Shown here: positions 7,643 to 16,287 of the stretch, in pieces | Position numbering within the stretch: position 1 is the first letter of the stretch | How the letters are laid out: every line of letters begins with the position of its first letter | DNA from: Nocardioides sp. cx-173 | GTDB lineage: Bacteria; Actinomycetota; Actinomycetes; Propionibacteriales; Nocardioidaceae | Reading direction: 5' to 3' | NCBI RefSeq assembly: GCF_021117365.1 | Contig: NZ_CP088262.1 | Span: 434,001 to 498,000 of the forward strand | Length of the DNA: 64,000 nt | Notes under the pieces: generated by a model | Seen by the model: the letters and a program-made list of their open reading frames with translations, nothing else | Told to the model about the DNA's origin: nothing | Database searches by the model: none | Program-made: the position numbers and the translations under genes

Positions 7643-8271
7643 TCAGCCGGCCGCGACGGCCACGCGCATCGCCTCGGCGTCGAGCTCCGCGCCGTACGCC
7701 GGCTTGTCGCGGTCGAAGCGGCGGCCCTCGGACAGCGGCCCGGCGTCGACGACATCGAAGCCCAGGTCGTCGGCCAGCGAGGCCACGACCCGCTTGGCCT
7801 CGGCGTCGTCGCCCGCGATCGGGACCGCCCGACGTCCCGGATCGCCGGCGGGCCTGGCCGCCGAGACGATGTGCGCGGCCTGGATGGCGTTGAACGCCTT
7901 GACGACGCGAGAGTGCGGAAGGTGCGCGGCGAGGAGCTCGGTGGGGCTGGTGCGGCCCTCGTCGATCTCGGGGAACCGGCCGTCCCGCTCGAAGTAGTAG
8001 TTGTTGGTGTCGATGACCACCTTGCCGGCTAGAGGTGCGACCGGCACCTGCCGGTAGCTCTTGAAGGGGATCGTGACCACGACCAGGTCGCCCTCCCTCG
8101 CCGCCTCCTCCGCGGTGCCGGCCCGTGCCCGCTCCCGAGCTCTGCCACGAGGTCGGTGAGCGTCTCCGGGCCGCGAGAGTTGGAGAGCACGACGTCGTAG
8201 CCGTGGGCCACGGCCTGACGCGCGAGGGCCGTGCCGATTTGTCCGCTGCCGATGAGTCCGATGGTGGTCAT
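7643..8271 (-). pseudogene. NADPH-dependent F420-reductase-like NAD(P)-binding protein, broken by one frameshift
   Basis: The N-terminal frame begins MTTIGLIGSGQIGTALARQA, a Rossmann GxGxxG, and reads correctly to about LVAELG. The rest of the family (AGTAEEAAREGDLVVV, TIPFKSY, DTNNYYFERDG, VVKAFNAI, down to AVAAG) continues in another frame. The frames switch at about 8130-8138, around a GGGAGCGGG run on the coding strand, and adding one base there restores a single reading frame of about 210 codons. Both halves are otherwise well preserved, so this is either a very recent mutation or a sequence error. The family (NADPH:F420 oxidoreductase-like, often of unknown substrate) is recognised from the motifs. 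It is convergent with the STAS gene. Confidence 0.8.
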
Positions 8272-8447
8272 GCCGGTCCTAACCGCGCGGGCCGCGAGGA
8301 CCTTCCCCTGGCATCCGGACCGCTCCGGCGGTCTCGGACCCGGCACCTCATCCGTGCGGGGGTGTCGTGCCGGGCGAGGATCGAGGAGACTGAGGCCGCC
8401 ACCGACCGACGTGGCCGGAACCGGACGGGAAGGGTGGCTCTACGCAG

Positions 8448-10706
8448 GTGACGACGCCGCTGACGCCCCCCGGCGACCACACCCCGGCGTACGCCGCCAC
8501 CGACCTCACGACCTGCGACACCGAGCCGATCCACGTGCCCGGCGCGATCCAGCCGCACGGCGTGCTGCTGGCGCTCACCGAGGACGCCGCCGAGGTCGTC
8601 ATGGCGTCGGTGAACGCCGCTGCCATGCTCGGGATCGCCGCCGACGACGTCGTGGGTCGGCCGCTGGCCGACGTGCTGGGGCCGGAGGCTGCTGCGCAGG
8701 TCGAGCTTCGCGTCGTGGAGGGCTTTCCGGTCGAGCCGCTGCTCGTCCGGCTCGACGAGGTGGCGGCGGGCGAGCTCGCGGGCCGGGAGTGCGACCTGCG
8801 GGTGCACCGCTCCGGCTCCCGTGTGGTCGTCGAGATCGAGGCGGTGGAGCACGCCCGTGCGACGCCGATGACCTACCAGTCCGCGCGCAGCGCCATGTCC
8901 CGGCTCGGTGCGTCGACGACGGTCACCGATCTCACCGAACAGATCGCCCGCGAGGTCCGGTCCCTGACCGGGTTCGACCGGGTGATGGTCTACCGCTTCG
9001 ACGACGAGTGGAACGGCGAGGTGGTCGCCGAGGAGAGGCGCCCCGACCTGAACCCGTTCCTCGGGCTGCACTACCCGGCCAGCGACATCCCGGCCCAGGC
9101 TCGCCGTCTCTACACGGTCAACTGGCTGCGGCTGATCGCTGACATCTCCTACGTGCCGGTGCCGCTGACCCCGATCCTCGACCCCGGCACCGGCACGCCG
9201 CTGGACCTGTCGCACTCGTCGCTGCGCAGCGTCTCGCCGATGCACGTCGAGTACCTCTCGCACATGGGGGTCACCGCCTCGATGTCGGTGTCGTTGGTGG
9301 TCGACGGCGAGCTCTGGGGGCTCGTGGCGTGCCATCACTACTCGGGGCCGCATCGCCCGCCGCTGGACGCCAGGTCGGCCGCGGAGTTCCTGGCGCACGT
9401 CGCGTCGCCCATGATCGCCGACCGTGAGCGCGCCGACGACCGCGAGGCCGCGCTGGCGACCCAGTCCCTGCTCGCCGAGATCACCGCACGCGTCTCGGCG
9501 AGCCCGGAGGCGCCCCTCGACGCGATGCTCGCCGACCCGGCGCTGCTCGCGCTGATGAACGCCACGGGGCTGGCCATGAACTTCGACGGCGTCGTGCGGA
9601 CGCGGGGGCAGGTCCCCGACCTGGCATCCCTGCAGCGCATGGCGGCCGTCACCGACCACCCCGACCGCTACGCGATCCAGACCAGCCACCTGGCGGCCCT
9701 CGACCCGGGTTTCGCCGAGCTCGCCCCGGTCGCGTCCGGCGTACTGCGCATCGGCGCGTCGCCCGAGCGCTGGCTGATGTGGCTGCGTCCCGAGCTGGAG
9801 CGGGTCGTCGACTGGGGCGGGGACCCGACCAACAAGCAGCTCGCCGCGGCCGAGGGTCCGCACGTGCGCCTGAGCCCCCGCCGCTCCTTCGAGCAGTGGC
9901 GACAGATCGTGCGCGGCCACAGCCAGGTCTGGGCGCCCTGGGAGGTCGAGGCCGCCGACGTCCTCGGGCGGCACATCAACGGGCTGCTCCTGCTGCGCTC
10001 GCGCGAGCAGATCGCGCTCGCGGAGTCGCTGCAGCGCCAGGTCGTGCTCGACCGCGCGCCGGACTTCGACGGGGTGGAGCTGGTGGCGAGCTACGAGCCG
10101 GCCTCCAGCAACCAGCTGGGCGGCGACTGGTGGGACGCCTTCGAGCTGGCGCCCGGACGGCTGGCCCTGGTGATCGGCGACGTCGCCGGCCACGGTGTCT
10201 CCGCCGCGTCCGCGATGACCCAGCTCCGTACTGCCCTGCGCGCCTACCTGTTCGAGGGCCATTCGCCCGGCGACTGCCTCGACCACCTCGACCGGCTGAT
10301 GGACGGGCTGCTCGACGTGCGCGTCGCCACGGCCGTCGTGGTGGTGCTCGACGTGGTCACCGGCGAGGCGGAGATCGCCAACGCCGGTCATCCGCCGCCG
10401 CTGCTCGCCGCACCGGGCAGCGTGGTCGAGGTCGAGGGCGAGGTCCGTCCGCTGCTGGGGGTCGGCGAGGGGCGGGCCGAGCCGGTCCACCTGGAGCTGC
10501 CGAGGGGCTCGACGCTGCTGCTCTACACCGACGGGCTCATCGAGCGCCGAGGCTCGGACATGGCCGAGCGCACCGGTCGGCTGCACGCGATCACCTCGGC
10601 CACGACAGCCGACGAGCCGCTCGAGGCGCTGCTCGCCCGGGTCCTGGCCATGCAGGGCGACACCGAGGCCGACGACACCACCGTCCTGGCCGTACGCCGC
10701 ACCTGA
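8448..10706 (+). CDS. Bacteriophytochrome-type photosensor with SpoIIE/PP2C phosphatase output
   Basis: A 752-residue protein. Residues about 20-125 form the PAS-2 domain. C23, in the TTCDTEPIHVPGAIQPHG context, is the canonical biliverdin-attachment cysteine of bacteriophytochromes. The GAF domain (about 135-310) contains D213-I-P215 within PASDIPAQAR. A PHY domain follows (about 330-510, with WLMWLRPE and SFEQWRQIVRG). Instead of a histidine kinase, the C-terminus (about 535-752) is a SpoIIE phosphatase with NQLGGDWWDAF, GDVAGHG and DDTTVLAV supplying metal-binding Asp residues. It is predicted to be a red/far-red-controlled Ser/Thr phosphatase acting on a STAS-type protein. GTG start. No heme oxygenase gene is in the window. 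Confidence 0.9.
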   Translation: MTTPLTPPGDHTPAYAATDLTTCDTEPIHVPGAIQPHGVLLALTEDAAEVVMASVNAAAMLGIAADDVVGRPLADVLGPEAAAQVELRVVEGFPVEPLLVRLDEVAAGELAGRECDLRVHRSGSRVVVEIEAVEHARATPMTYQSARSAMSRLGASTTVTDLTEQIAREVRSLTGFDRVMVYRFDDEWNGEVVAEERRPDLNPFLGLHYPASDIPAQARRLYTVNWLRLIADISYVPVPLTPILDPGTGTPLDLSHSSLRSVSPMHVEYLSHMGVTASMSVSLVVDGELWGLVACHHYSGPHRPPLDARSAAEFLAHVASPMIADRERADDREAALATQSLLAEITARVSASPEAPLDAMLADPALLALMNATGLAMNFDGVVRTRGQVPDLASLQRMAAVTDHPDRYAIQTSHLAALDPGFAELAPVASGVLRIGASPERWLMWLRPELERVVDWGGDPTNKQLAAAEGPHVRLSPRRSFEQWRQIVRGHSQVWAPWEVEAADVLGRHINGLLLLRSREQIALAESLQRQVVLDRAPDFDGVELVASYEPASSNQLGGDWWDAFELAPGRLALVIGDVAGHGVSAASAMTQLRTALRAYLFEGHSPGDCLDHLDRLMDGLLDVRVATAVVVVLDVVTGEAEIANAGHPPPLLAAPGSVVEVEGEVRPLLGVGEGRAEPVHLELPRGSTLLLYTDGLIERRGSDMAERTGRLHAITSATTADEPLEALLARVLAMQGDTEADDTTVLAVRRT

Positions 10707-11477
10707 TCAGCCCCGCCGGCCGACCACCGCGCAGGCGCCGAGCTCGTCGTCGACGTGGAGGCGGGGCTCGAGCCCGGCGGCCGCCACCAACGCGACCGTG
10801 GCGGGCGCCTGGTCGCGACCGGTCTCGACCAGGATCATGCCCCCGGGTGCGAGCCAGCCCGGGGCCGCGGCGAGCAGGCGGCGCTGGACGTCGAGGCCGT
10901 CGGCGCCGCCGTCGAGGGCGAGCCGGTGCTCGTGGTCGCGGGCCTCGGGCGGCATCGAGGCGATCGCCCCGGTCGGGACGTAGGGCGCATTGGCGACGAT
11001 GATCTCGGCGCGGCCCCGGATCCGGGCGGGCAGTGCCTCGAACAGGTCTCCGGCGTGGACCCGCTCGGGTGGGAGGTTGCGGCGCGCGCACGCCACCGCC
11101 GCGGGGTCGAGGTCGGCGGCGTGCAGGTCCAGGCCGGGCTCGCGGGCCAGCAGTGCGGCACCCAGGGCGCCGGTGCCGCAGCAGAGGTCCACCGTCACCG
11201 CACCGTGGCGCAGCCGGGCCGCGGCCAGCCGCACCAGCAGCATGCTGCGCTGACGGGGCACGAAGACCCCCGGCGCCACGGCGTACCGCCGTCCGTCGAG
11301 CTCGGCCCAGCCCAGCACCTGCTCGAGCGGCCGTCCCGACTCCCGAGCCCTCAGCATCCGCTCGAGGTCGTCGTGGTCCGCGGCCTGCGCGACCAGCAGC
11401 GCCGCCTCGTCCTCCGCGAAGACGCATCCGGCGGCCCGCAGCCGGGCCGTGATGGCGTCGAGCGCGTCGTCCTGCAC
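10707..11477 (-). CDS. HemK/PrmC-like putative protein N5-glutamine methyltransferase
   Basis: A 256-residue class I SAM methyltransferase with motif I VDLCCGTGALGAALL, the acidic motif II end (LHAADLDPAA), the PrmC-type N-terminal region (RPLEQVLGWAELDGRRYAV and VFVPRQRS) and the active-site loop IVANAPYVPTGA. PrmC modifies the GGQ glutamine of release factors and has NPPY; here it is NAPY, the variant seen in a separate actinobacterial paralogue group. It is therefore probably not the housekeeping release-factor enzyme, which normally sits beside prfA. Its stop abuts the stop of the phytochrome gene with no gap. Confidence 0.82.
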   Translation of the reverse strand: MQDDALDAITARLRAAGCVFAEDEAALLVAQAADHDDLERMLRARESGRPLEQVLGWAELDGRRYAVAPGVFVPRQRSMLLVRLAAARLRHGAVTVDLCCGTGALGAALLAREPGLDLHAADLDPAAVACARRNLPPERVHAGDLFEALPARIRGRAEIIVANAPYVPTGAIASMPPEARDHEHRLALDGGADGLDVQRRLLAAAPGWLAPGGMILVETGRDQAPATVALVAAAGLEPRLHVDDELGACAVVGRRG

Positions 11478-11531
11478 GCGGGCATCGTGTCACCACCGCC
11501 GCCCGAGCCGCCGGGCCGATGCGGCGAAAAC

Positions 11532-11545
11532 TAGAACGCGTTACG
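11532..11545. promoter_or_regulatory. Near-consensus KstR-type operator before the ene-reductase gene
   Basis: TAGAACGCGTTACG matches the KstR motif TnnAACnnGTTnnA at all specified positions but the last. It is centred in a wider imperfect palindrome (AAAC...GTTT arms, 11528-11549). The putative -10 TACGGT (11542-11547) overlaps it, so bound repressor would block transcription. The motif is known from mycobacterial and rhodococcal steroid regulons; its use here is inferred. Confidence 0.5.
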
Positions 11546-11553
11546 GTTTCCAC

Positions 11554-12726
11554 GTGACCCCGGACGTGTTCGGCCCCGCGCAGCTCGGGCCGGTGCGCCT
11601 GCGCAACCGCACGGTCAAGGCCGCGACGTTCGAGGGACGATCGCCGCAGGGGCAGGTGAGCGACGGGCTGGTCGACTACCACCTCGCCGTCGCGGAGGGC
11701 GGGGTCGGGCTCACGACCGTCGCGTATCTCGCGGTCGCGCCCGAGGGCCGCACCCACGCCGAGCAGATCGTCGTGGGCCCCGACACGGCCGCCGGCCTGG
11801 CGCGGCTCGCGGACGCGATCCACAGTGCGGGGGCGGCGATCGCCGGGCAGGTCGGGCATGCCGGGCCTGTGGCCAACGGTCGGTCCAACGGGGTCAAGGC
11901 GATCAGCGCGAGCCGGATGCCGAGCCCGCTGTCGATGCAGATGGTGCGGGCCGCGACCGAGGCCGACCTGACCCGCGTCACCCGCGCGTACGTCGCCACC
12001 GCGCGGAGCCTGGTCTCGGCCGGGTTCGACGTGCTCGAGCTGCACATGGCGCACAGCTACCTGATCTCCTCCTTCCTCGCTCCTGGGCTCAACCGCCGCA
12101 AGGACCGCTGGGGCGGCTCGCTGGAGAACCGGGCCCGTCTCGCGCGGCAGGTGGCGCGCGCCGTACGCGAGGAGGTCGGCGACGAGGTCGCGGTCACCGC
12201 GAAGGTGTCGCTGAGTGACGGCTTCAAGGGCGGCGTCACGACGGACGCCGGTCTCGAGCTGGCGCGGATGCTGGAGGCCGACGGCCACCTGGACGCGCTC
12301 CAGCTCAGTGGCGGCAGCTCCCTGATGAACCCGATGTACCTCTTCCGCGGGGACGTACCGCTCCGGGAGTTCGCGGCGTCGATGCCGCTGCCGGTCCGGC
12401 TGGGGATGCGCACCCCCGTCGGGCGCGGGTTCCTGAAGCACTACGACTTCCACGAGGCCTACTTCTGGGACAAGGCGCTGCGGTTGCGCTCCGAGCTGTC
12501 GATGCCGTTGATGCTCCTCGGCGGGATCAACCGCCTGGACACGATGGAGCGCGCGATGGAGCACGGCTTCGACTTCGTCGCCATGGGCCGCGCCCTCCTG
12601 CGCGAGCCCGACCTCGTCCACCGGCTCCAAGCCGGCCGGCAGCGCGCCGGGGTGTGCATCCACTGCAACCGCTGCATGCCCACCATCTACTCCGGCACCC
12701 GCTGCCCGGTTGTTGCGGGCGGCTGA
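11554..12726 (+). CDS. Old-yellow-enzyme-type NADH:flavin oxidoreductase with C-terminal Cys cluster
   Basis: A 390-residue FMN-dependent TIM barrel. It starts FGPAQLGPVRLRNR and contains AGQVGHAG, the FDVLELHMAHSYLISSFLAP block and NRRKDRWGGSLENRARL, with the phosphate-binding FVAMGRALLREPDL near the end. The last 25 residues hold CIHCNRC followed by a fourth Cys nine residues on (RCP), recalling the Fe-S motif of 2,4-dienoyl-CoA reductases. The additional flavin/NADPH domains of that family are absent. GTG at 11554 was chosen because the family homology starts there and a -10-like TACGGT lies 6 nt upstream. It probably reduces a C=C bond in steroid or fatty acyl substrates, consistent with the KstR-like site upstream. 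Confidence 0.85.
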   Translation: MTPDVFGPAQLGPVRLRNRTVKAATFEGRSPQGQVSDGLVDYHLAVAEGGVGLTTVAYLAVAPEGRTHAEQIVVGPDTAAGLARLADAIHSAGAAIAGQVGHAGPVANGRSNGVKAISASRMPSPLSMQMVRAATEADLTRVTRAYVATARSLVSAGFDVLELHMAHSYLISSFLAPGLNRRKDRWGGSLENRARLARQVARAVREEVGDEVAVTAKVSLSDGFKGGVTTDAGLELARMLEADGHLDALQLSGGSSLMNPMYLFRGDVPLREFAASMPLPVRLGMRTPVGRGFLKHYDFHEAYFWDKALRLRSELSMPLMLLGGINRLDTMERAMEHGFDFVAMGRALLREPDLVHRLQAGRQRAGVCIHCNRCMPTIYSGTRCPVVAGG

Positions 12727-12826
12727 TCGGCAGCAGCTTGTAACTCACTGTGACGACCTCTCTCATGCCCTTACCAGGGTGTGGAACAAGAAGTAACGGT
12801 GAGTTAGAAGCCGAGGCCTTCCGCCG

Positions 12827-12846
12827 ACCTAGAACCTGTTCTAGGT
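12827..12846. promoter_or_regulatory. Perfect KstR-type operator overlapping the -10 of the 12854 operon
   Basis: A perfect 20-bp palindrome, ACCTAGAAC-CT-GTTCTAGGT, contains the full KstR consensus TnnAACnnGTTnnA. It lies 7 nt before the ATG of the DapB-like dehydrogenase gene. A TAGGTT hexamer (12842-12847) 6 nt before the ATG overlaps the palindrome and may be the -10 of a leaderless transcript, so occupancy would shut off the operon. KstR is the TetR-type repressor of cholesterol/steroid catabolism. Confidence 0.72.
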
Positions 12847-12853
12847 TGACGCC

Positions 12854-13954
12854 ATGCCCCAAGCGATCCCCGAGCGCCGGCTGCGCGTCGTCGTCTGGTC
12901 CACCGGCACCCTCGGGCGGCATGCGATCGCCGGGATCGACGCGCACCCCGACCTCGAGCTGGTCGGGGTGTGGGTGTCCAACCCCGACAAGGACGGCAAG
13001 GACGCCGGGGTGCTCGCGGAGCTGGGCCGCGAGCTCGGGGTGGCGGCGACCAGGGACCGAGACGCCCTGCTGGCGCTCAGGCCGGACGCCATCGTGCACA
13101 CCGCGATGGCCGACGACCGGGTGCTCGAGTGCATCGAGGACCTGATCTCGTTCGTCGAGGCCGGGATCGACGTGGTCAGCAGCGGCCCGGTGCTCCTGCA
13201 GTGGCCGGAGGGGATCCTGCCGCCCGAGATGCTGACGCGCATCGAGGACGCCTGTCGCGCCGGGGGCGCGAGCCTCCACGTCAACGGCATCGACCCCGGC
13301 TTCGCCAACGACGTGCTGCCGCTGGTGATGACCAGCCTGAGCCGGCGCATCGACGAGATCCGGGTCATGGAGGTCTGCGACTACTCGACCTACTACCAGC
13401 CCGTCGTCATGCGCGACATGTTCGGCTTCGGACAGGCGATGGAGTCGCGGCCGCTGCTGTGGGAGCCGGGCATCCTCGCCATGGCCTGGGGCAGCGTCGT
13501 ACGCCAGATTGCGGCCGGGCTCGGCGTCGTGCTCGACGAGCCGCTCACCGAGGAGGTCGACCGGCGGGCGGCCGAGGTCTTCACCCCCTCGGTCTCCGGC
13601 GACATCGAGGCCGGCACCATGGGCGCGGTCCGCTTCCAGGTCGTCGGCAAGGTGCACGGGACCCCCCGTGTCGTGCTCGAGCACGTCACCCGGACCGCGC
13701 CGGACCAGGTGCCGGAGTGGGAGACGCCGCCGGCGGGCAGCGACGCCTGCTACCGGATCCGGATCACCGGCGAGCCGATGATGCAGGTCGACTTCACCCA
13801 CCACGGCGAGCACGGCGACCACAACGTCTCCGGGATGGTCACCACCGCCCAGCGGCTCCTCAACGCCCTGCCGGCGGTCGTGGCGGCCGAGCCCGGCCTG
13901 GTCACCGCGCTCGACCTGCCGCTGGTCACCGGCCGCGGGCTCGTCGCCCGATGA
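12854..13954 (+). CDS. DapB-like NAD(P)H-dependent dehydrogenase (amine dehydrogenase family)
   Basis: A 366-residue protein with an N-terminal dinucleotide-binding fold ([20 protein letters not shown]) and a C-terminal domain related to dihydrodipicolinate reductase/2,4-diaminopentanoate dehydrogenase ([40 protein letters not shown]). Such proteins are common in actinobacterial lipid and steroid gene clusters, where their substrates are mostly undefined. It is the first gene of a group under a perfect KstR-like palindrome and is coupled to the following SDR gene by an ATGA overlap. A redox step on a hydrophobic carbonyl or imine intermediate is plausible but not demonstrable from sequence. 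Confidence 0.78.
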   Translation: MPQAIPERRLRVVVWSTGTLGRHAIAGIDAHPDLELVGVWVSNPDKDGKDAGVLAELGRELGVAATRDRDALLALRPDAIVHTAMADDRVLECIEDLISFVEAGIDVVSSGPVLLQWPEGILPPEMLTRIEDACRAGGASLHVNGIDPGFANDVLPLVMTSLSRRIDEIRVMEVCDYSTYYQPVVMRDMFGFGQAMESRPLLWEPGILAMAWGSVVRQIAAGLGVVLDEPLTEEVDRRAAEVFTPSVSGDIEAGTMGAVRFQVVGKVHGTPRVVLEHVTRTAPDQVPEWETPPAGSDACYRIRITGEPMMQVDFTHHGEHGDHNVSGMVTTAQRLLNALPAVVAAEPGLVTALDLPLVTGRGLVAR

Positions 13955-14754
13955 GCATCCTGGACCGCTTCGCCGTCACCGGCCAGGTCGCCATCGTCAC
14001 CGGTGCCGGCCGCGGCCTCGGGGCGAGTACGGCGGTCGCGCTCGCGGAGGCCGGCGCCGACGTGCTGATCTCCGCTCGCACCGGGAGGCAGCTCGACCGC
14101 GTGGCCGAGCGGATCCGCGCGACCGGGCGCCGCGCGATCGTGGTCCCGGCCGACCTCAGCGACCTGGACGCGGTCGCCGGCCTCGCGCAGACGGCCTACG
14201 ACGAGCTCGGGCGCCTCGACACGGTGGTCAACAACGTCGGTGGCACCTTCCCGACCGAGTTCCTCCAGACCAGCAACGAGCTCCTCAACGAGGCGTTCAG
14301 CTTCAACGTCACCACGGCGCACGCGCTGACCCGCGCGGCGGTGCCGCTGATGCTGCGCGACGACGAGCTGCCGAAGAGCGTCGTCACGATCAGCTCGATG
14401 ATGGGCCGCACCGCCGACCGCGGCTTCCTGGCCTACGGCACCGCCAAGGCGGCGCTCGCCCACTGGACCAAGCTGGCGGCCCAGGACCTCGCGCCGCGGA
14501 TCCGGGTCAACGGCGTCTATGTCGGCTCGATCATGACCAGCGCGCTCGAGTACGTCGCCGGGCAGCCCGAGCTGATGGAGCAGCTGGAGACCAGGACGCC
14601 GCTGCGCCGGGTCGGCGAGCCGGAGGACATCGCGGCCGCGGTGCTCTACCTCAGCTCGCGGGCCGGCCAGTACGTCACGGGCAAGCTGCTCGAGGTCGAC
14701 GGCGGCATCCAGCAGCCCACCCTCGACCTCGGGTTCCCCGACGTCGGGCAGTAG
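13951..14754 (+). CDS. Short-chain dehydrogenase/reductase
   Basis: A 267-residue classical SDR with cofactor motif TGAGRGLG (about residues 17-24), NNVGG, catalytic Ser within TISSMMG and Tyr-x-x-x-Lys as YGTAK. The C-terminus ([29 protein letters not shown]) is typical of FabG-like enzymes. It should oxidise an alcohol or reduce a ketone with NAD(P)(H). The start overlaps the stop of the DapB-like gene. Because of the KstR-type operator upstream, a hydroxysteroid or hydroxyacyl substrate is the working guess. Confidence 0.88.
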   Translation: MSILDRFAVTGQVAIVTGAGRGLGASTAVALAEAGADVLISARTGRQLDRVAERIRATGRRAIVVPADLSDLDAVAGLAQTAYDELGRLDTVVNNVGGTFPTEFLQTSNELLNEAFSFNVTTAHALTRAAVPLMLRDDELPKSVVTISSMMGRTADRGFLAYGTAKAALAHWTKLAAQDLAPRIRVNGVYVGSIMTSALEYVAGQPELMEQLETRTPLRRVGEPEDIAAAVLYLSSRAGQYVTGKLLEVDGGIQQPTLDLGFPDVGQ

Positions 14755-14764
14755 CGTCCGACCC

Positions 14765-15856
14765 GTGACCACGGATTCCGCACCCCGCCGCGACCCCGGC
14801 GTCAGCACGGCGTACGCCGTCTCCCCGGACTCCGGCGAGCACTGGACCGCGGAGGGTGCCTGGCGCGTGGCCGACGGCATCTTCCGGATCCCGCTGCCGC
14901 TGCCGATGGACGGCCTGCGCGCCATCAACGTCTACGTCATCGAGACCGACGACGGCCTGACCCTGGTCGACGGGGGCTGGGCCATCCCGGTCGCCCGGGA
15001 GCTGCTCGAGCGCTGCCTGAAGGACGTCGGCTACGGCTTCGGGGACCTGCGCCGCTTCCTGGTCACCCACGTGCACCGCGACCACTTCACGATGGCCACC
15101 GTGCTCGGCCACGAGCTCGGCATCGACGTCGCCCTCGGCGCGGACGAGAAGCCGGCGCTGGACCTGCTCAACAACATCGAGGACCTGACCCGCAACCCGT
15201 TCGTCGACGTGCTGGTCTCGGCCGGGGCCCGCGAGGTCGCCGCGCAGTGGGTGCGGATGGACGAGCACCGCGAGGCGCCGGACATGTCGGTCTGGGCCTA
15301 CCCCGACACCTGGCTCGAGGGCGACCACGAGATCCCGGTCGGGCGGCGCACCCTCGACGCGGTGCACACGCCCGGGCACACCCCGGGGCACTTCGTCTTC
15401 GCCGAGCGCGAGGCCGGCCTGCTGTTCGCGGGCGACCACGTGCTGCCGACGATCACGCCGTCGATCGGGTTCACGATGCCCGCCGCCGAGCAGCCGCTGG
15501 GCGACTTCATGGCCTCGCTGACCAAGGTGCGGGGGCTGCCCGACCTCACCATCCTGCCGGCCCACGGCCCCGTCGCACCGTCCTCCCATGCCCGTGTCGA
15601 CGAGCTGCTCGAGCACCACGAGCGCCGGCTGGCCGACAGCCTGGCGCTCATGGGGGCCGCGACCGTCACCGCCCACGACGTCGCGCAGGGCCTGGGCTGG
15701 ACCCGCCACGAGACGCCGTTCGGCGAGCTCGACGTGTTCAGCCAGGGCATGGCCGCGATGGAGACCAAGGCCCACCTCGAGCTGCTGGTCGCACGGGGTC
15801 AGGCCGCGCGCGAGGAGACCCCCGAGGGCGTGCTGTTCCGCGCTCAGGAGGCGTGA
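14765..15856 (+). CDS. MBL-fold metallo-hydrolase
   Basis: A 363-residue protein with the metal-binding motif HVHRDHF, the DGG block (LVDGGWAI), HTPGHTPGHFVF and LFAGDHVLP, ending with an alpha-helical region typical of the larger glyoxalase II-like/lactonase-type members. It probably hydrolyses a thioester or lactone. It lies 10 nt after the SDR gene and completes the KstR-operator group, where hydrolysis of a CoA thioester or ring-opened lactone would fit. GTG start; the TAG stop of the SDR gene is also part of a TAGCGT hexamer 7 nt before the GTG. The stop overlaps the convergent GNAT gene by 13 nt. Confidence 0.85.
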   Translation: MTTDSAPRRDPGVSTAYAVSPDSGEHWTAEGAWRVADGIFRIPLPLPMDGLRAINVYVIETDDGLTLVDGGWAIPVARELLERCLKDVGYGFGDLRRFLVTHVHRDHFTMATVLGHELGIDVALGADEKPALDLLNNIEDLTRNPFVDVLVSAGAREVAAQWVRMDEHREAPDMSVWAYPDTWLEGDHEIPVGRRTLDAVHTPGHTPGHFVFAEREAGLLFAGDHVLPTITPSIGFTMPAAEQPLGDFMASLTKVRGLPDLTILPAHGPVAPSSHARVDELLEHHERRLADSLALMGAATVTAHDVAQGLGWTRHETPFGELDVFSQGMAAMETKAHLELLVARGQAAREETPEGVLFRAQEA

Positions 15857-16287
15857 GGGCGCCGCATCGGCACGTGCGGGATGCCGTCCTCGATGAACTC
15901 CTCGCCGTCGACGACGAAGCCGTGCGAGGCGTACCAGCCCGCCAGCGGAGCCTGGGCGTCAAGCACCAGGTCGCGGCCCGGGCAGACCGCCATCGTCGCC
16001 CGCATCAGCTCGTCGGCCAGGCCGCGGCCACGCGCGGCGCGGGCCAGGACCACCCGCCCGATCCGCCACTCGTGGGCGTCGTCGACCGCCCGCGCGTAGC
16101 CGATCAGCGCGCCGTCCTCGCGCAGGAGCACGTGGCGGGTGCCCGGCTCCAGGTCGCGCCCGTCGAGGTCGGGGAAGGGGCAGTCCTGCTCGACGACGAA
16201 GACATCCTGGCGCAGCCGCCAGACGGCGTACGCCGTGCGGGTGTCGAGGTCGTCGAAGCCGACGACCTCGATGCTCACCCCAGCCAT
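15844..16287 (-). CDS. ElaA-like GNAT acetyltransferase
   Basis: A 147-residue GNAT protein of the ElaA type. The opening TAYAVWRLRQDVFVVEQDCPFPDLDGRDLE is the family hallmark, followed by IGRVVLARAARGRGLADELM, the acetyl-CoA P-loop (RGRGLA), and a C-terminal WYASHGFVVDGEEFIEDGIPH. The substrate of ElaA proteins is unknown. ATG was taken as start; an in-frame GTG 9 nt downstream overlaps the stop of the esterase gene (GTGA) and is equally possible. It forms a two-gene minus-strand unit with the esterase. Confidence 0.82.
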   Translation of the reverse strand: MAGVSIEVVGFDDLDTRTAYAVWRLRQDVFVVEQDCPFPDLDGRDLEPGTRHVLLREDGALIGYARAVDDAHEWRIGRVVLARAARGRGLADELMRATMAVCPGRDLVLDAQAPLAGWYASHGFVVDGEEFIEDGIPHVPMRRPHAS

